NCBI GenBank assembly: GCA_035477595.1
Contig: DATIKM010000012.1
Span: 11,265-75,264 of the forward strand
From: DATIKM01 sp035477595
Lineage (GTDB): Bacteria; Armatimonadota; Chthonomonadetes; Chthonomonadales; CAJBBX01
DNA: 64,000 nt
Reading direction: 5' to 3'
The notes under the pieces: generated by a model
Told to the model about the DNA's origin: nothing
Databases searched by the model: none
What the model saw: only the letters and a program-made list of their open reading frames with translations
Position numbers and translations under genes: made by a program
Shown here: in pieces, positions 54,205 to 63,500 of the stretch
Layout of the letters: each line of letters opens with the position of its first letter
Numbering within the stretch: position 1 is the first letter of the stretch

Positions 54205-55497
54205 TCAGAACTCAGTGCCGCTGGTGAAGGCGAAGCTCTCGACCTTCATGGGAGGTACGCAGGCGCCGTAGTAGTCGCCGCACACCTCTGGCCGCCCGAG
54301 CGCGACCACGCGGTTCAGGGCGCGGAGCGGGCTCTCGTTGAAGCGCATGTTCTTGAGCCCGCCGCAGATGCGCCCATCGCGGATGCGGAACAGGCCGTCG
54401 CGCGTCATGCCGGTGAGCAGCAGCTTCATCGGGTCCACGAACCGGATGTACCAGAAGCGGGTCACCAGGATGCCGTCCCCGGTCGAGGCGACGAGGTCTT
54501 CCAGCGACGCGTCCCCGCCCGGTATGAGCAGGTTCACTGGCGTGCCTGTGTAGGGTCGGCCCGTCTTCGCTGCCCAGAACCGCGTGTGCGCCAGGTTCTC
54601 CAGGACGCCGTTCCGCACCCAGGCGACGTCGGGGGTCGGCATGCCATCGGATGCGAACGGCAGGCCCGGACGCTCGGCGTGCGCGGCGCGGCTCTCGATT
54701 GTGATGTTCTCGCCTACGATCCGCTGGCCCAGTCTGCCGGAGAAGGCGCTGCGGCCCTCGTCCGCAGCCTTGGCGTCCAGGCTCCACAGCATGAACGCGA
54801 GGAACTCCGCGACCGCCGCGGGCTCCAGGATCACAGTGTAGTTGCCGGGCTCGATGGCCTCTGGCGCGCGCGCGGCAGCGGCCTTGGCGGCAGCCCGCTC
54901 CGCCGCCGCCTTCGGGTCGATCCCCGAGCGCTTCCACGAGGTGTGCTCCGCCCAGCCGCTGCTATCCGGGCCGATCGCGGTGCAGACCAGCCTCGCACTC
55001 GTGCCCTCGTGCCATGCCCGGTGCCCCCGCGAGTTGGCGAAGGCGACCCAGCCGCAGTCCGTGGCATAGCTGCCTGCGGCCGTCAGGTCCGCCGACGCGA
55101 CGCGCTCGATGGCGGCCCGAACCACGTCCGCCCGGTCGTCGGGCGAGGCGGACGCCACGGCGGCATCGCTGGCGGTCACGTGCGGCATCGCGCAGGGCTC
55201 TATGGGCGGCATGCGCTCACCGTCTGGCTCGGCCACGCGCGCGATGCCCTCCGCCTTGCGGACCGCCGCCTCCACTGCCTCGGGCTCGAGCCGGTTCACG
55301 CGGACGGAGCCGACGCGCTGCCCGAACGCCGACCGGACGGTCAGAACCGCATCGGTTCGCGCGATGTTCTGCGTGATGGCGCTGTTGGCGTAGCGCGTGG
55401 TACCCTCGGCGGTACCCGCAAGCATGAGCTCCGTGTGATCGGCGGTTGCGTGCCCAAGCGCCCTCTCAAGCAGCCCGTGCGCCTCGTTCTCGGTCAT
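54205..55497 (-). CDS. TldE/PmbA family protein
   Basis: Encodes 430 aa, the usual TldE length. ARTDAVLTVRSAFGQRVGSV and IGPDSSGWAEHTSWKR match the N-terminal regions; the C-terminal core has KLLLTGMTRDGLFRIRDG and GLKNMRFNESPLRALNRV. The zinc motif HExxxH of TldD is missing, so this is the non-catalytic partner-type subunit. In other bacteria TldD and TldE form a peptidase that matures peptide antibiotics and degrades CcdA. No TldD gene is adjacent. The ATG overlaps the stop of a 98-aa ORF in an ATGA (55494-55497), implying coupling. Confidence 0.85.
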   Translation of the reverse strand: MTENEAHGLLERALGHATADHTELMLAGTAEGTTRYANSAITQNIARTDAVLTVRSAFGQRVGSVRVNRLEPEAVEAAVRKAEGIARVAEPDGERMPPIEPCAMPHVTASDAAVASASPDDRADVVRAAIERVASADLTAAGSYATDCGWVAFANSRGHRAWHEGTSARLVCTAIGPDSSGWAEHTSWKRSGIDPKAAAERAAAKAAAARAPEAIEPGNYTVILEPAAVAEFLAFMLWSLDAKAADEGRSAFSGRLGQRIVGENITIESRAAHAERPGLPFASDGMPTPDVAWVRNGVLENLAHTRFWAAKTGRPYTGTPVNLLIPGGDASLEDLVASTGDGILVTRFWYIRFVDPMKLLLTGMTRDGLFRIRDGRICGGLKNMRFNESPLRALNRVVALGRPEVCGDYYGACVPPMKVESFAFTSGTEF

Positions 55498-55790
55498 GCG
55501 CTCTCCCCTGTCGGTCTGGACGCGCTACGTGGTGCGTCTCCTCCGTTGCGGCCCTCCTCGATGTCGGCTGCCCCCCCGACCCGTATGCGGGAGCGGCACT
55601 CCCCATAGACCGGAGCGATGTGGGCCGAGTCCGGGCGGTACCGGTCGTCACTGACGAACTGGAACGCGCCCGTCAGGCGACTGAACCGCCGCAGCTCCGA
55701 CACCTCCTGCGGTGCCTTCGGCACGATGCTCAGCACCACCGCTGTCCGGCGGCCGGCGTTGCCAAGGACGGCGGACTCGCCCGTCCGCAT
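55494..55790 (-). CDS. Small hypothetical protein coupled to TldE, 98 aa
   Basis: Starts at ATG 55790, 17 nt after the GNAT stop, with AGGGG directly before it. Its stop overlaps the TldE start by 4 nt. Codon third positions are G+C-rich over most of its length. TAVVLSIVPKAPQEVSEL begins a beta/alpha-like core, and the tail is Arg/Gly/Ser-rich. No known domain. It could be a TldE partner or substrate, but that is speculative. Confidence 0.45.
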   Translation of the reverse strand: MRTGESAVLGNAGRRTAVVLSIVPKAPQEVSELRRFSRLTGAFQFVSDDRYRPDSAHIAPVYGECRSRIRVGGAADIEEGRNGGDAPRSASRPTGESA

Positions 55791-55807
55791 CCCCTCGAAG
55801 TGCGGCC

Positions 55808-56287
55808 TCACGCCATCGCCTCCGGCCCGCGCAGCATGTCGGTGTAGATGCCAGGCTCGCTCCCCGCGATCGGCTCGGCGCCGACCGCCCGCGCGTAGAA
55901 CGCGGTCGGTCCCGCGCCGCCGATGATCCCGTACACGTAGCCGAGATCGCGGAGGCCCCACAGGCACGCCAGAAGCAGGACGCCGCCGATGCCCCGCCCC
56001 CGCTCCTCCTCGGCGACCCCCGTCGGGCCAAAGAACGCCCGCCGCGTGCACTCGTAGGCGCCGAACCCCACGATCCGCCCATCTCGCAGCGCGAGATACA
56101 CGCTCACCGGCTTGTTGGCCAGACCCACGCTCACCTCGTCGGCCCAGCTTGGGCCGAACCGCTTGTGGACCCATGCGCGCACCGGGGTTAGCTCGAAGGG
56201 ATTGGCGCGGCGAATCACCACGCCGTGCTCCGCCATGGATGCCAGCGCGCCATCGACCGGCGGGAGCTTCAGCAGGTGCACCAGCAT
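55808..56287 (-). CDS. GNAT family acetyltransferase
   Basis: Encodes about 159 aa from ATG 56287 (TTG 56296 and ATG 56236 are also possible). Acetyl-CoA-binding features are VAEEERGRGIGGVLLLACLW (motif A), with VVIRRANPFELTPVR at the N-terminus and GAGPTAFYARAVGAEPI near the end. It would transfer an acyl group to an unknown amine, possibly an amino sugar. It lies in the GH38-GNAT-TldE-RhaD run. Confidence 0.85.
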   Translation of the reverse strand: MLVHLLKLPPVDGALASMAEHGVVIRRANPFELTPVRAWVHKRFGPSWADEVSVGLANKPVSVYLALRDGRIVGFGAYECTRRAFFGPTGVAEEERGRGIGGVLLLACLWGLRDLGYVYGIIGGAGPTAFYARAVGAEPIAGSEPGIYTDMLRGPEAMA

Positions 56288-56468
56288 GTCGGGCAAGGGC
56301 AGGCTCCGTTGCAGCCGAGATCACGGCTTCTTACGGCAGGCGCGTCGCCGATCCCTGCGGCGCGGTCGTCCGTTCCCGCGCACTCGGCCTCCAGCGGCCC
56401 GGCCGCTCCCGGTTCAAGGCCGGAGAGGCGCGCCCGCCGCCGGCGCATTCCCCTCGCGGCCTGCCCAC

Positions 56469-59114
56469 TCAGGCGGCGCCATCCTCGGTCCAGCGCACCG
56501 TCACGACTCGGCGCGTCGGCGCGCCCGCCACCCGGCCGCCCGGAGCGGCCTCCAGCACCGTCTCGTCGAGCCGCGCAGCGTCGCAGCGCTCCAAGCCCAG
56601 TGCGTTGCCGAACGCGGCGTCGACCGCGTCGCTCCCGAGGTTCACCGCGCGCATCACCAGCGCCTCGCCGTCCTCCGAGCGCTTGACCGCCGTCGGCATC
56701 ATGCACTCCGGCGCCACGGAGAGGAAGCTCACCGGCGCGCTGAGCGTGCCTGCGTGCATGTCCGTGGTCACGGCTCGCAGCGGGCTTGCGAACGCATGGG
56801 CCTCGCGCCACGCCTCCGACGCCAGCCAGTCGCCCTCGTGAGGCATCACTGCCAGATCAAACCGCCACTCGCCCTGCATCTGGCCCTGCTGCTGGCCGTC
56901 GGGAGCGCCCACGCCGTTCCCCGTGGCACGCAGCAGCGTGACCGCCACCGTCCTTGCCGAGTCGTCCACCACTTCGACCTCGGGCAGGCCCCGGTTCATC
57001 ACGCAGAGCCCGCGCGAGCCGTCGCTCACGTCGGCGAACGCCTTCTGCGGGGCCGTCGCGGGCTGAGGCTCGCGCCACCCGACGCACTCCGGCACCTTGA
57101 TGGGGCGCGTCACCACATCGTACGCCTGCTCAGCCTGATACGCGATCGCCCCGCCGCACCCACTCGGGAAGAGTACGCGCAGGCGGTGGTCGCGCGCCGT
57201 GTTGTGCACCTCGATCTCGAACTCCACACGTCGCGCCTCGCGCGCGAGCCGGATCGTGGCGTCCACCAGCAGTGCGGCTGTCTCGACGCTCCGGCCGTCG
57301 CCTTCCCGGCGCGCGGGCACCCGCCAGCGCATCGCAACCCGCAGCACCGCGCTCGGCCCGGCGATGTCGGCGGACACCTCGGACTCCTCGGCGCCGGTGG
57401 AGAGCAGCACGCGGTCGTTCTGGGGCCGGACGTAGTTGTAGCCGTCGCCGAAGTCGCCGCCGTTCTCGAACACCATACAGCCCTCGTAGCGACGCCCGGT
57501 AGCCAGCTCTTCGATGGTGAGCGCGCCGTCCGGCGCCGCCTCGACGCGAAGGTGCTGGTTGCGCACCCAGTTCGGGCCACAGGCAAGCCCGTCGCCTGCC
57601 ACCCGCTGGCCTCCCGGGATGACGGAGTAGGTCGCGCAGCCGAACGCCGGCGCCTCCGCCACGAACCGGACCCGCCACCGCCGCCTGTGCTGGCCCACCG
57701 GGATGTCGTGGGGCGCCTGCGTGAGCGTGTGGTAGTCCGGAAGCGGCTCGATCTCGGAAGGAATGGGCGCGCCGTCGCCTCCCGCGATGGCGATGGAGAC
57801 CGGAGCGCCCACCGCCGGCAGGTCTACCACCGCGTCTAGGGGGTCGCGGCGCGCCCATCCAAGCGGGTTGAACACCACGAGGGAGGCCACGGCGCCTTCC
57901 GCCGCACCCGCCGACGTATCGATCCGCGCGGCGACGTGGGCCATCGCGTCCGCCGCGAGCACCTCGCCGATCTGCGCGCACTGCTCGAAGCGAGGCTCCA
58001 TCTCGCGGTGCACCTGATCGATGGAGCACCCGCAGATGGAGTCGTGTGGCTGATTCAGCATCAGCAGCTTCCAGGCCTGGCGCAGGAAGTGGTCGGGGTA
58101 CGGCCGGCCCAGGCGCCACGCGACAGCGCTCCACGGCTCCGCCCAGCGCTCGAGGAGGTCCTCGCAGCGCGCATTCCACTGCTTCAGGTGGATGCGCGAC
58201 GATGCCACGTGGGTCAGGAGCGCCTGGAGGTTCCAGGCCCGGTTGCTGATGCGCAGCTCGCCCGTCACCGTCTCCAGATCCGGTGCGGCGGCCCGCATCG
58301 CATCGAGGAACATCGGCAGGGCGGCGTGGCGGGCCGCGACGCGGTCGCCCAGCCGCCGGTTCACCACCTCGATGATGCGGGGCGTGCGGGGCTGCGCGTA
58401 GATGTGGTCGACCCCATCCATCCACAGCAGGTTGCTGGTTGTGGGCCGCTCGGCGATGCAGTCCTCCAGAAGCTCCGTCGCCTCGCGGACGACGCGCTCC
58501 TCGTCGAGAGGTATGCCGCGGTCCTCATCGGCGAGCGTCTCTCGCAGGCGGTAGAAGAAGTTGCTGTAGGCCCGGTGGTCGGGCATCTTTACGCAGAGCA
58601 CCGACGTGCCATCGGGCGCCGCCCACCGGAACTCCGAGGCCACCTGATCGGTGGTGATGCCACGGAACAGGACCGCGTTGTCGATGCCGAACCCCTGCAG
58701 AATCTGCGGCAACTGACTGATGTGCCCGAACGCGTCAGGCGCATAGCCGACGCTTGCTCCGGTGCCCCACTCCTCGCACATCCGGCGTCCGGCGAAGAGG
58801 TTGCGCACGAACGACTCCCCGCTCACGAGGAACTCGTCCGGCTGGATGAACCACGGGCCGGTGACGAGGGCGCCGGACCTGAAGTGCCGGCGCAGCCGGT
58901 CGGCGTTCTCCGGCCGCACTTCGAGATAGTCCTCGATGACCACCGTCTGCCCATCCCAGTAGAAGTGCCGGTACCCCGGATCCGTCTCCAGCAGCTCGAG
59001 CAGCGCGTCCGTCAGGTCAACGAGACGCATGCGGAAGACCTGGAAGGTGCGGTACCACTCACGGTCCCAGTGCGTGTGCGAGACGACATAGGCAATGTAG
59101 GGCTCGGCTGGCAT
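56469..59114 (-). CDS. GH38 alpha-mannosidase
   Basis: Encodes 881 aa. The zinc-binding start VVSHTHWDREWYRTF (H13, D17) and the catalytic nucleophile D127 in YAPDAFGHISQLPQIL define GH38. SSRIHLKQWNARCEDLLERW lies in the helical middle and IAGPSAVLRVAMRWRVPAR in the C-terminal beta-sandwich. ATG 59114 has GGAGG 6 nt upstream; an in-frame extension to 59282 is Arg-rich and rejected. GH38 enzymes retain configuration and remove alpha-mannose from glycans. It is the first gene of the minus-strand run leading to RhaD. Confidence 0.93.
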   Translation of the reverse strand: MPAEPYIAYVVSHTHWDREWYRTFQVFRMRLVDLTDALLELLETDPGYRHFYWDGQTVVIEDYLEVRPENADRLRRHFRSGALVTGPWFIQPDEFLVSGESFVRNLFAGRRMCEEWGTGASVGYAPDAFGHISQLPQILQGFGIDNAVLFRGITTDQVASEFRWAAPDGTSVLCVKMPDHRAYSNFFYRLRETLADEDRGIPLDEERVVREATELLEDCIAERPTTSNLLWMDGVDHIYAQPRTPRIIEVVNRRLGDRVAARHAALPMFLDAMRAAAPDLETVTGELRISNRAWNLQALLTHVASSRIHLKQWNARCEDLLERWAEPWSAVAWRLGRPYPDHFLRQAWKLLMLNQPHDSICGCSIDQVHREMEPRFEQCAQIGEVLAADAMAHVAARIDTSAGAAEGAVASLVVFNPLGWARRDPLDAVVDLPAVGAPVSIAIAGGDGAPIPSEIEPLPDYHTLTQAPHDIPVGQHRRRWRVRFVAEAPAFGCATYSVIPGGQRVAGDGLACGPNWVRNQHLRVEAAPDGALTIEELATGRRYEGCMVFENGGDFGDGYNYVRPQNDRVLLSTGAEESEVSADIAGPSAVLRVAMRWRVPARREGDGRSVETAALLVDATIRLAREARRVEFEIEVHNTARDHRLRVLFPSGCGGAIAYQAEQAYDVVTRPIKVPECVGWREPQPATAPQKAFADVSDGSRGLCVMNRGLPEVEVVDDSARTVAVTLLRATGNGVGAPDGQQQGQMQGEWRFDLAVMPHEGDWLASEAWREAHAFASPLRAVTTDMHAGTLSAPVSFLSVAPECMMPTAVKRSEDGEALVMRAVNLGSDAVDAAFGNALGLERCDAARLDETVLEAAPGGRVAGAPTRRVVTVRWTEDGAA

Positions 59115-59461
59115 GACGGCCTCCGGGAGGGGATTGGGGCGCGCCGGGGTTCGCCCGCCCGGTGCGCGAATCCTGCCGAGTGCGCGGAGGGCGCCCCGGA
59201 GCCGCGCCCTCCCCGGTCGCCGGCGCGTACGGGAACGAGGCGCGCAGAGGAACCAGGCGGATGGAGGTCTGTCCCGCGGCAACCGCGCGAACAGCCGGGA
59301 GTGGCAGTCGGACGCGCTCCTGCCCCGTTGAGCGACGCCCGAGAGGCCCGAGACGCAGCCGCGGGGCGGCCACCCACACGTCGGGCGGCCGCCCCGCGGC
59401 TACTTGACTCTGCGCACAGACTCGAGGCCCTTGATCTCCCGCGACGCCCTATGGCAGACCG
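59115..59461. other. Intergenic region between the AAA ATPase and GH38 genes
   Basis: 347 nt with no convincing gene. It contains the 15-bp inverted repeat listed separately and, before 59114, the GH38 SD. No clear promoter hexamers were seen, though the GH38 gene probably has its own promoter here. Confidence 0.35.
59357..59401 (-). terminator. 15-bp inverted repeat after the AAA ATPase gene
   Basis: Arms 59357-59371 and 59387-59401 pair perfectly over 15 bp with a 15-nt loop, 60 nt beyond the AAA ATPase stop. No U-tract is present. It probably acts as a weak terminator or mRNA stabiliser, or as a protein-binding site. Confidence 0.5.
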
Positions 59462-60403
59462 CTACACCGCCTTGGCGTACGCGGCCATCTGCTGCAGCGT
59501 GCCCGCGGCAGCCCGGCTGATCGAGCGGAGCGGAGCGCGGGCGGCCGCGTCGGTCTCGCCGAAATCCAGCACGTAGTCGTTACGACCGGCGAGACTCAGG
59601 AGCGCCTGTCCGACGTGCTCGAGATCGACCCGCTGCGCGTCGCGCAGGAAGGCCTCCTTCATTGCAGCCTCGGCGACCACCACGAAGTCTCGCGGCACGC
59701 CGTTGCTGTGCTCGTAGACGGCGCGCACGGCCCTCGATGAGTAGATCTTGAAGGGGTCGTACGCGCCCGCCATCTCCAACCGGTGCAGCAGCATCGCGTC
59801 GCACTCGTCGTAGCTGAGCGGGTGCAACGTGGACGCCGAAGCGATCCGGCTACGGAGCGCCGGGAAGTTGCGGAGCCTGCGGTCCACGTTGGTCTGCCCC
59901 ACCATCACGATCTGCATCAGTATCCGATCGCGCGTCTGTAGGTTGATGACGTCTCGGATGACGGGGAACGCCCGGGACGCAATGGACTGCGCCTCGTCAA
60001 TGAACAGCACCACATTGTGGCTGCGATCGATCACCGTCCAAAGGAGCCAGTTCTCCAGTTGGGTGACCATCTTGCGGGTGCTGGCCTCAGGCCTGATGCC
60101 GAACGCGCTGAGCACCTCGCCGATCAGGGCGCGGGGGCCGCCGATGCTGCCGGTGTTCTGCAGCTTGGCGCAGTGCCAGCCGAACTGCTTCGGCCACACA
60201 GTCATCAGGTACTCGATGAGCGACGACTTGCCCATTCCCACGTCGGCCCGCCACAAAACGAGGCCCGCGTGCTCCTCGATCGCCCACCGGGTCTTAAGGA
60301 TCGTCTCTTTATGTTGAGCCGACAGATACAGCCACCGCGGGTTCTGGCACCGCGCGAAAGGCGTCTCGGTCAGGCCGAAGTGCTTCGCGTACTCGCTAGG
60401 CAT
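59462..60403 (-). CDS. ExeA/MshM-like AAA ATPase
   Basis: Encodes 313 aa. The start at ATG 60403 has GGAGGAG 7 nt upstream and begins MPSEYAKHFGLTETPF, the family N-terminus. Walker A is ADVGMGKSS (a G-to-A change relative to GxxGxGK[ST]), Walker B VVLFIDEAQ, and later DFVVVAEAAMKEAFLRD. Related ATPases assist type II secretion or pilus assembly (ExeA, MshM) or serve Tn7-like transposition (TniB). No secretion or transposase gene is adjacent, so which role applies is unclear. Confidence 0.82.
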   Translation of the reverse strand: MPSEYAKHFGLTETPFARCQNPRWLYLSAQHKETILKTRWAIEEHAGLVLWRADVGMGKSSLIEYLMTVWPKQFGWHCAKLQNTGSIGGPRALIGEVLSAFGIRPEASTRKMVTQLENWLLWTVIDRSHNVVLFIDEAQSIASRAFPVIRDVINLQTRDRILMQIVMVGQTNVDRRLRNFPALRSRIASASTLHPLSYDECDAMLLHRLEMAGAYDPFKIYSSRAVRAVYEHSNGVPRDFVVVAEAAMKEAFLRDAQRVDLEHVGQALLSLAGRNDYVLDFGETDAAARAPLRSISRAAAGTLQQMAAYAKAV

Positions 60404-60520
60404 CGCGTACTCCTCCAGGGCTTCTCCACCCGTTCCTTCTAGTTCCACCATGCCCGGAAGGGTACTGACGGTACTCGTGCGGGGATTCCCGACCGCCTCC
60501 CACGCCCCGCGGTGCGGCGC

Positions 60521-63500
60521 CTACCGGTCGCCGAGGGCGTCGCGCAGCCTCTCGATGGCATCGGCGACGAGCACCCGAGCGTAGAAGACGGCATCGGGGT
60601 CCGGCATGATCTCCGTCGAGCGGAGACCACCCGCGTTCGGGATGCGAACGAGGGAGAGAGCCCCCTCCAGCGCTCGCTGGGCCTCGCGCGCGTCGAGTCC
60701 GCGCTCGCGGGCGCGCCCGATCAGGCGCTGCAGGGCCGCGAGGTACTCGTAGTCCTCCGCACCGTCGCGCACCGCCTCCAGCCGGATGCTCGGAACGGGC
60801 TCTTCGCTTCCAGGCAGCGGCGGGTACGCGAGATAGCCGTCACCGTTCGGGTAACGGACCGAGTAGAAGGTCGCGCCATCATCGGTCTGGCGGATGAACC
60901 GGTGCCAGCCGCGCTCCCACGGGTTGTGGGTCCACCACGAGACGCCCCAGAACTCGTAGCCCGTGACGCCATACTTCAGGCAGTAATACGGTAGCAGCCG
61001 CTCTGTCGCCAGATAGGGCGTGTCAAGCGCCTGCTGCCCATCCGTGGTGAACCACACCCGGTCGCCCGCCTGCAGGCGGGCCGCGATCAGGTCCGGAGGG
61101 AAGCCGCCGTACTGACCCACGCCCCACTTCGTGATGTGGCCCTCCAGGCCGGCCGCAGGGCGCCACGTGCTCGCGAAGATGGGCACGTCAGGCGCCACCG
61201 CGCGCGCTAACCCGGCGACATAGCGCAGGTCCTCCACCACGGCCGGCACGGGGAAGTGCGGCTCATCGGACAGGTAGAGCGTCAGGCGATCACGCCAACC
61301 GCGCGCCGTCACGTGGTCCACAAACAGCCGGTACGCCTCGCGCCAGGCGGCCTCATAGGCCGGGGTGCGCGGCGCCAGACCGAAGATCGGCTGCGGCGAA
61401 TGGGCCCAGCCCAGAGCGTAGAACAGCCACGGCGTGTAGAGGTGCGCCATTCCCAGCTCGTCGAGGGTGAAGCGCGCCATGGCGTCGAAGGCCGTCGTGT
61501 CCATCGTCACCCGCCCGTCGGCATGGGCGAAGACCGGCGCGGGGTGCACCGTGTCGGAGCTCACGCGGTGGTCCGCCAGAAGGCGGTACCAACGCCGGAG
61601 CATCGCCTCGCCGGCGCCCTCCACGATCCAGCCAGGGCCGGAGCGCAGGTCGTAGACGATCCGGAGCGAAGGCCGGTCCGGGAGCGTGAACCCAAGCACG
61701 CGCACGGCAACCGGCAAGCGCGCCAGGCGCGTGCCGCTGGCTGCGACCTCGACCCACCCTCGGTACACCCCGGGACGCGCTTCCCTGGGCGCCCGGACCT
61801 CGAACCTCACCGCTTCGGTGCGCCGGGCCGGAAGGTCGAACGGCTCCAGCGGCACCAGCGGGTCCGGCCACTCACCGGCCCATCCGTCCGTCACGCCGGC
61901 TCCCACGGGCGTGTGCCGGCGCCACGAGGGCGCCCGGGACACGTAGTAGGCGCTCGGCCGGTCCACCGGGACGGTGACGATGCGACGGGCGTCTGCCGCT
62001 GGGAGCACGGCGCCTCCTGGCCCGCGCAGAGCCGTGAGTCGCACCACCACGCGCTGCAGCGCGCGCCCGGAACGGATCCCCACGACCAGGGGCTCGCGCT
62101 CGTTACGGGCCGCTATGAGCGAGGCAGTCGTCCGCGTGCGCGGCGGGTCGTCCGGGAAGAGCTTCACGAGCGGGTTCTCGAACCACGCCGTCAGACCCGC
62201 CGGCTCCGGACGCGAAGACGCGACCGCCGCCACCACCGCACTCCGGACGCGCAGCAAGACCACGTTGTCGTGCTTCACCGTTCCGCGCGCCCGGACCGTC
62301 AGGTGCAGCTCGACGGCGGCGCAGTCGCCCGGCGCCACGAACCACGTGCTCAGGAGCGTCCACGGCGTGTCACCTGTCCGGCCGGCGCCCGCGGACAGGT
62401 AGGGGCTCTCGGACACGAGGTCGCCGGCCGGCGTCCTCAAGTGCGCGTGGAGCGCCGCCGAGCCTTCCCGGAGGCCCCGCGTGGAGATCTGCCCCGCGTA
62501 GAGGTAGAGGGCGCCGGGCTGGATGCCGCGCACGAGCTGTCGCCGGCCAACCCACGCCAGCGGAGCGTCGGGCCCCACCGTGAGCCGCGCGCATCGCCCG
62601 CCGCCCGGCCCGCCCGGCTCAATCGCGGTCTCTACGGCGCCGGCAGAGCCGCCCTCGACGGCGAACGGCCACGCCGCGTCAGCGCCGGCGCCCTCGAAGG
62701 TCCCATCGCGTGCCAGGTTCGCCGGGCTCGCCGCGAGGCGCGCCAGGGCGAGCGACGCCTCCTCCGCGCTCGAGGGTCCGCCAGGGCTCAGGTAGACCCA
62801 GAAGCGGCGCTCGGTCCAGGGCGGCTGGGCAACCTCGAAGCAGGCATGGTCACCCACCAGCGCACACGCCACAGCACGGCCCGTTACCGCGTCGACCGCG
62901 CGCACGCGGGGCTTATGGGGCTGCGGCCCCGCGACGCGCCGCAGGAGGTGGAGCGCGCGCCGAATGTCAACCGCTGCCATACCCGTCGCGCTGCCACCTT
63001 CGTCCATCCTGCGCACGCGCGCATCGATGCGGACGGGCCACGCGCCCGGCGCGCCCGGCCTCCATGCCGTGAGACCCGGCTGCAGCACGAGCGCGCGACG
63101 CTCCGCCCGCCCGACCTCCACCCGAGGGGCGTCGCCCGTCGGGTCGAGCCGCTCCAGCGAGACATCGTCGTACCAGGCACGGCCGGTCCCGTACAGGACA
63201 GTCCCCACCGTGATGGTCTCGCCGCCCTCCGGGATGTCGAACTCTGCCGTTACCTCGCGCCAGGGGTAGCTGCCTGACCCGGCGTCGAGGACGCGGTTCA
63301 CCAGTTGCGGGCGAGCGCCGTTCACGTGGACGTAGAACCCCGCGATGCCCGCCACGCCCTCGGCGCGCACCCAGCCCCGCAGCCTCCAGCGCTCGCCCGG
63401 CGCGGCGCGGAGACCCGACTGCGACCACTGAACCCACGTCGCAGGCGCTCCGTCCCGCACTCGATGAGCAACGCAGGCCGAGCCCTCGCGCCCGCCTGCC

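Noticed and set aside
59462..60403. Tn7-like transposition module
   Set aside because: The AAA ATPase could be TniB-like, but no transposase, TniQ or end repeats flank it.
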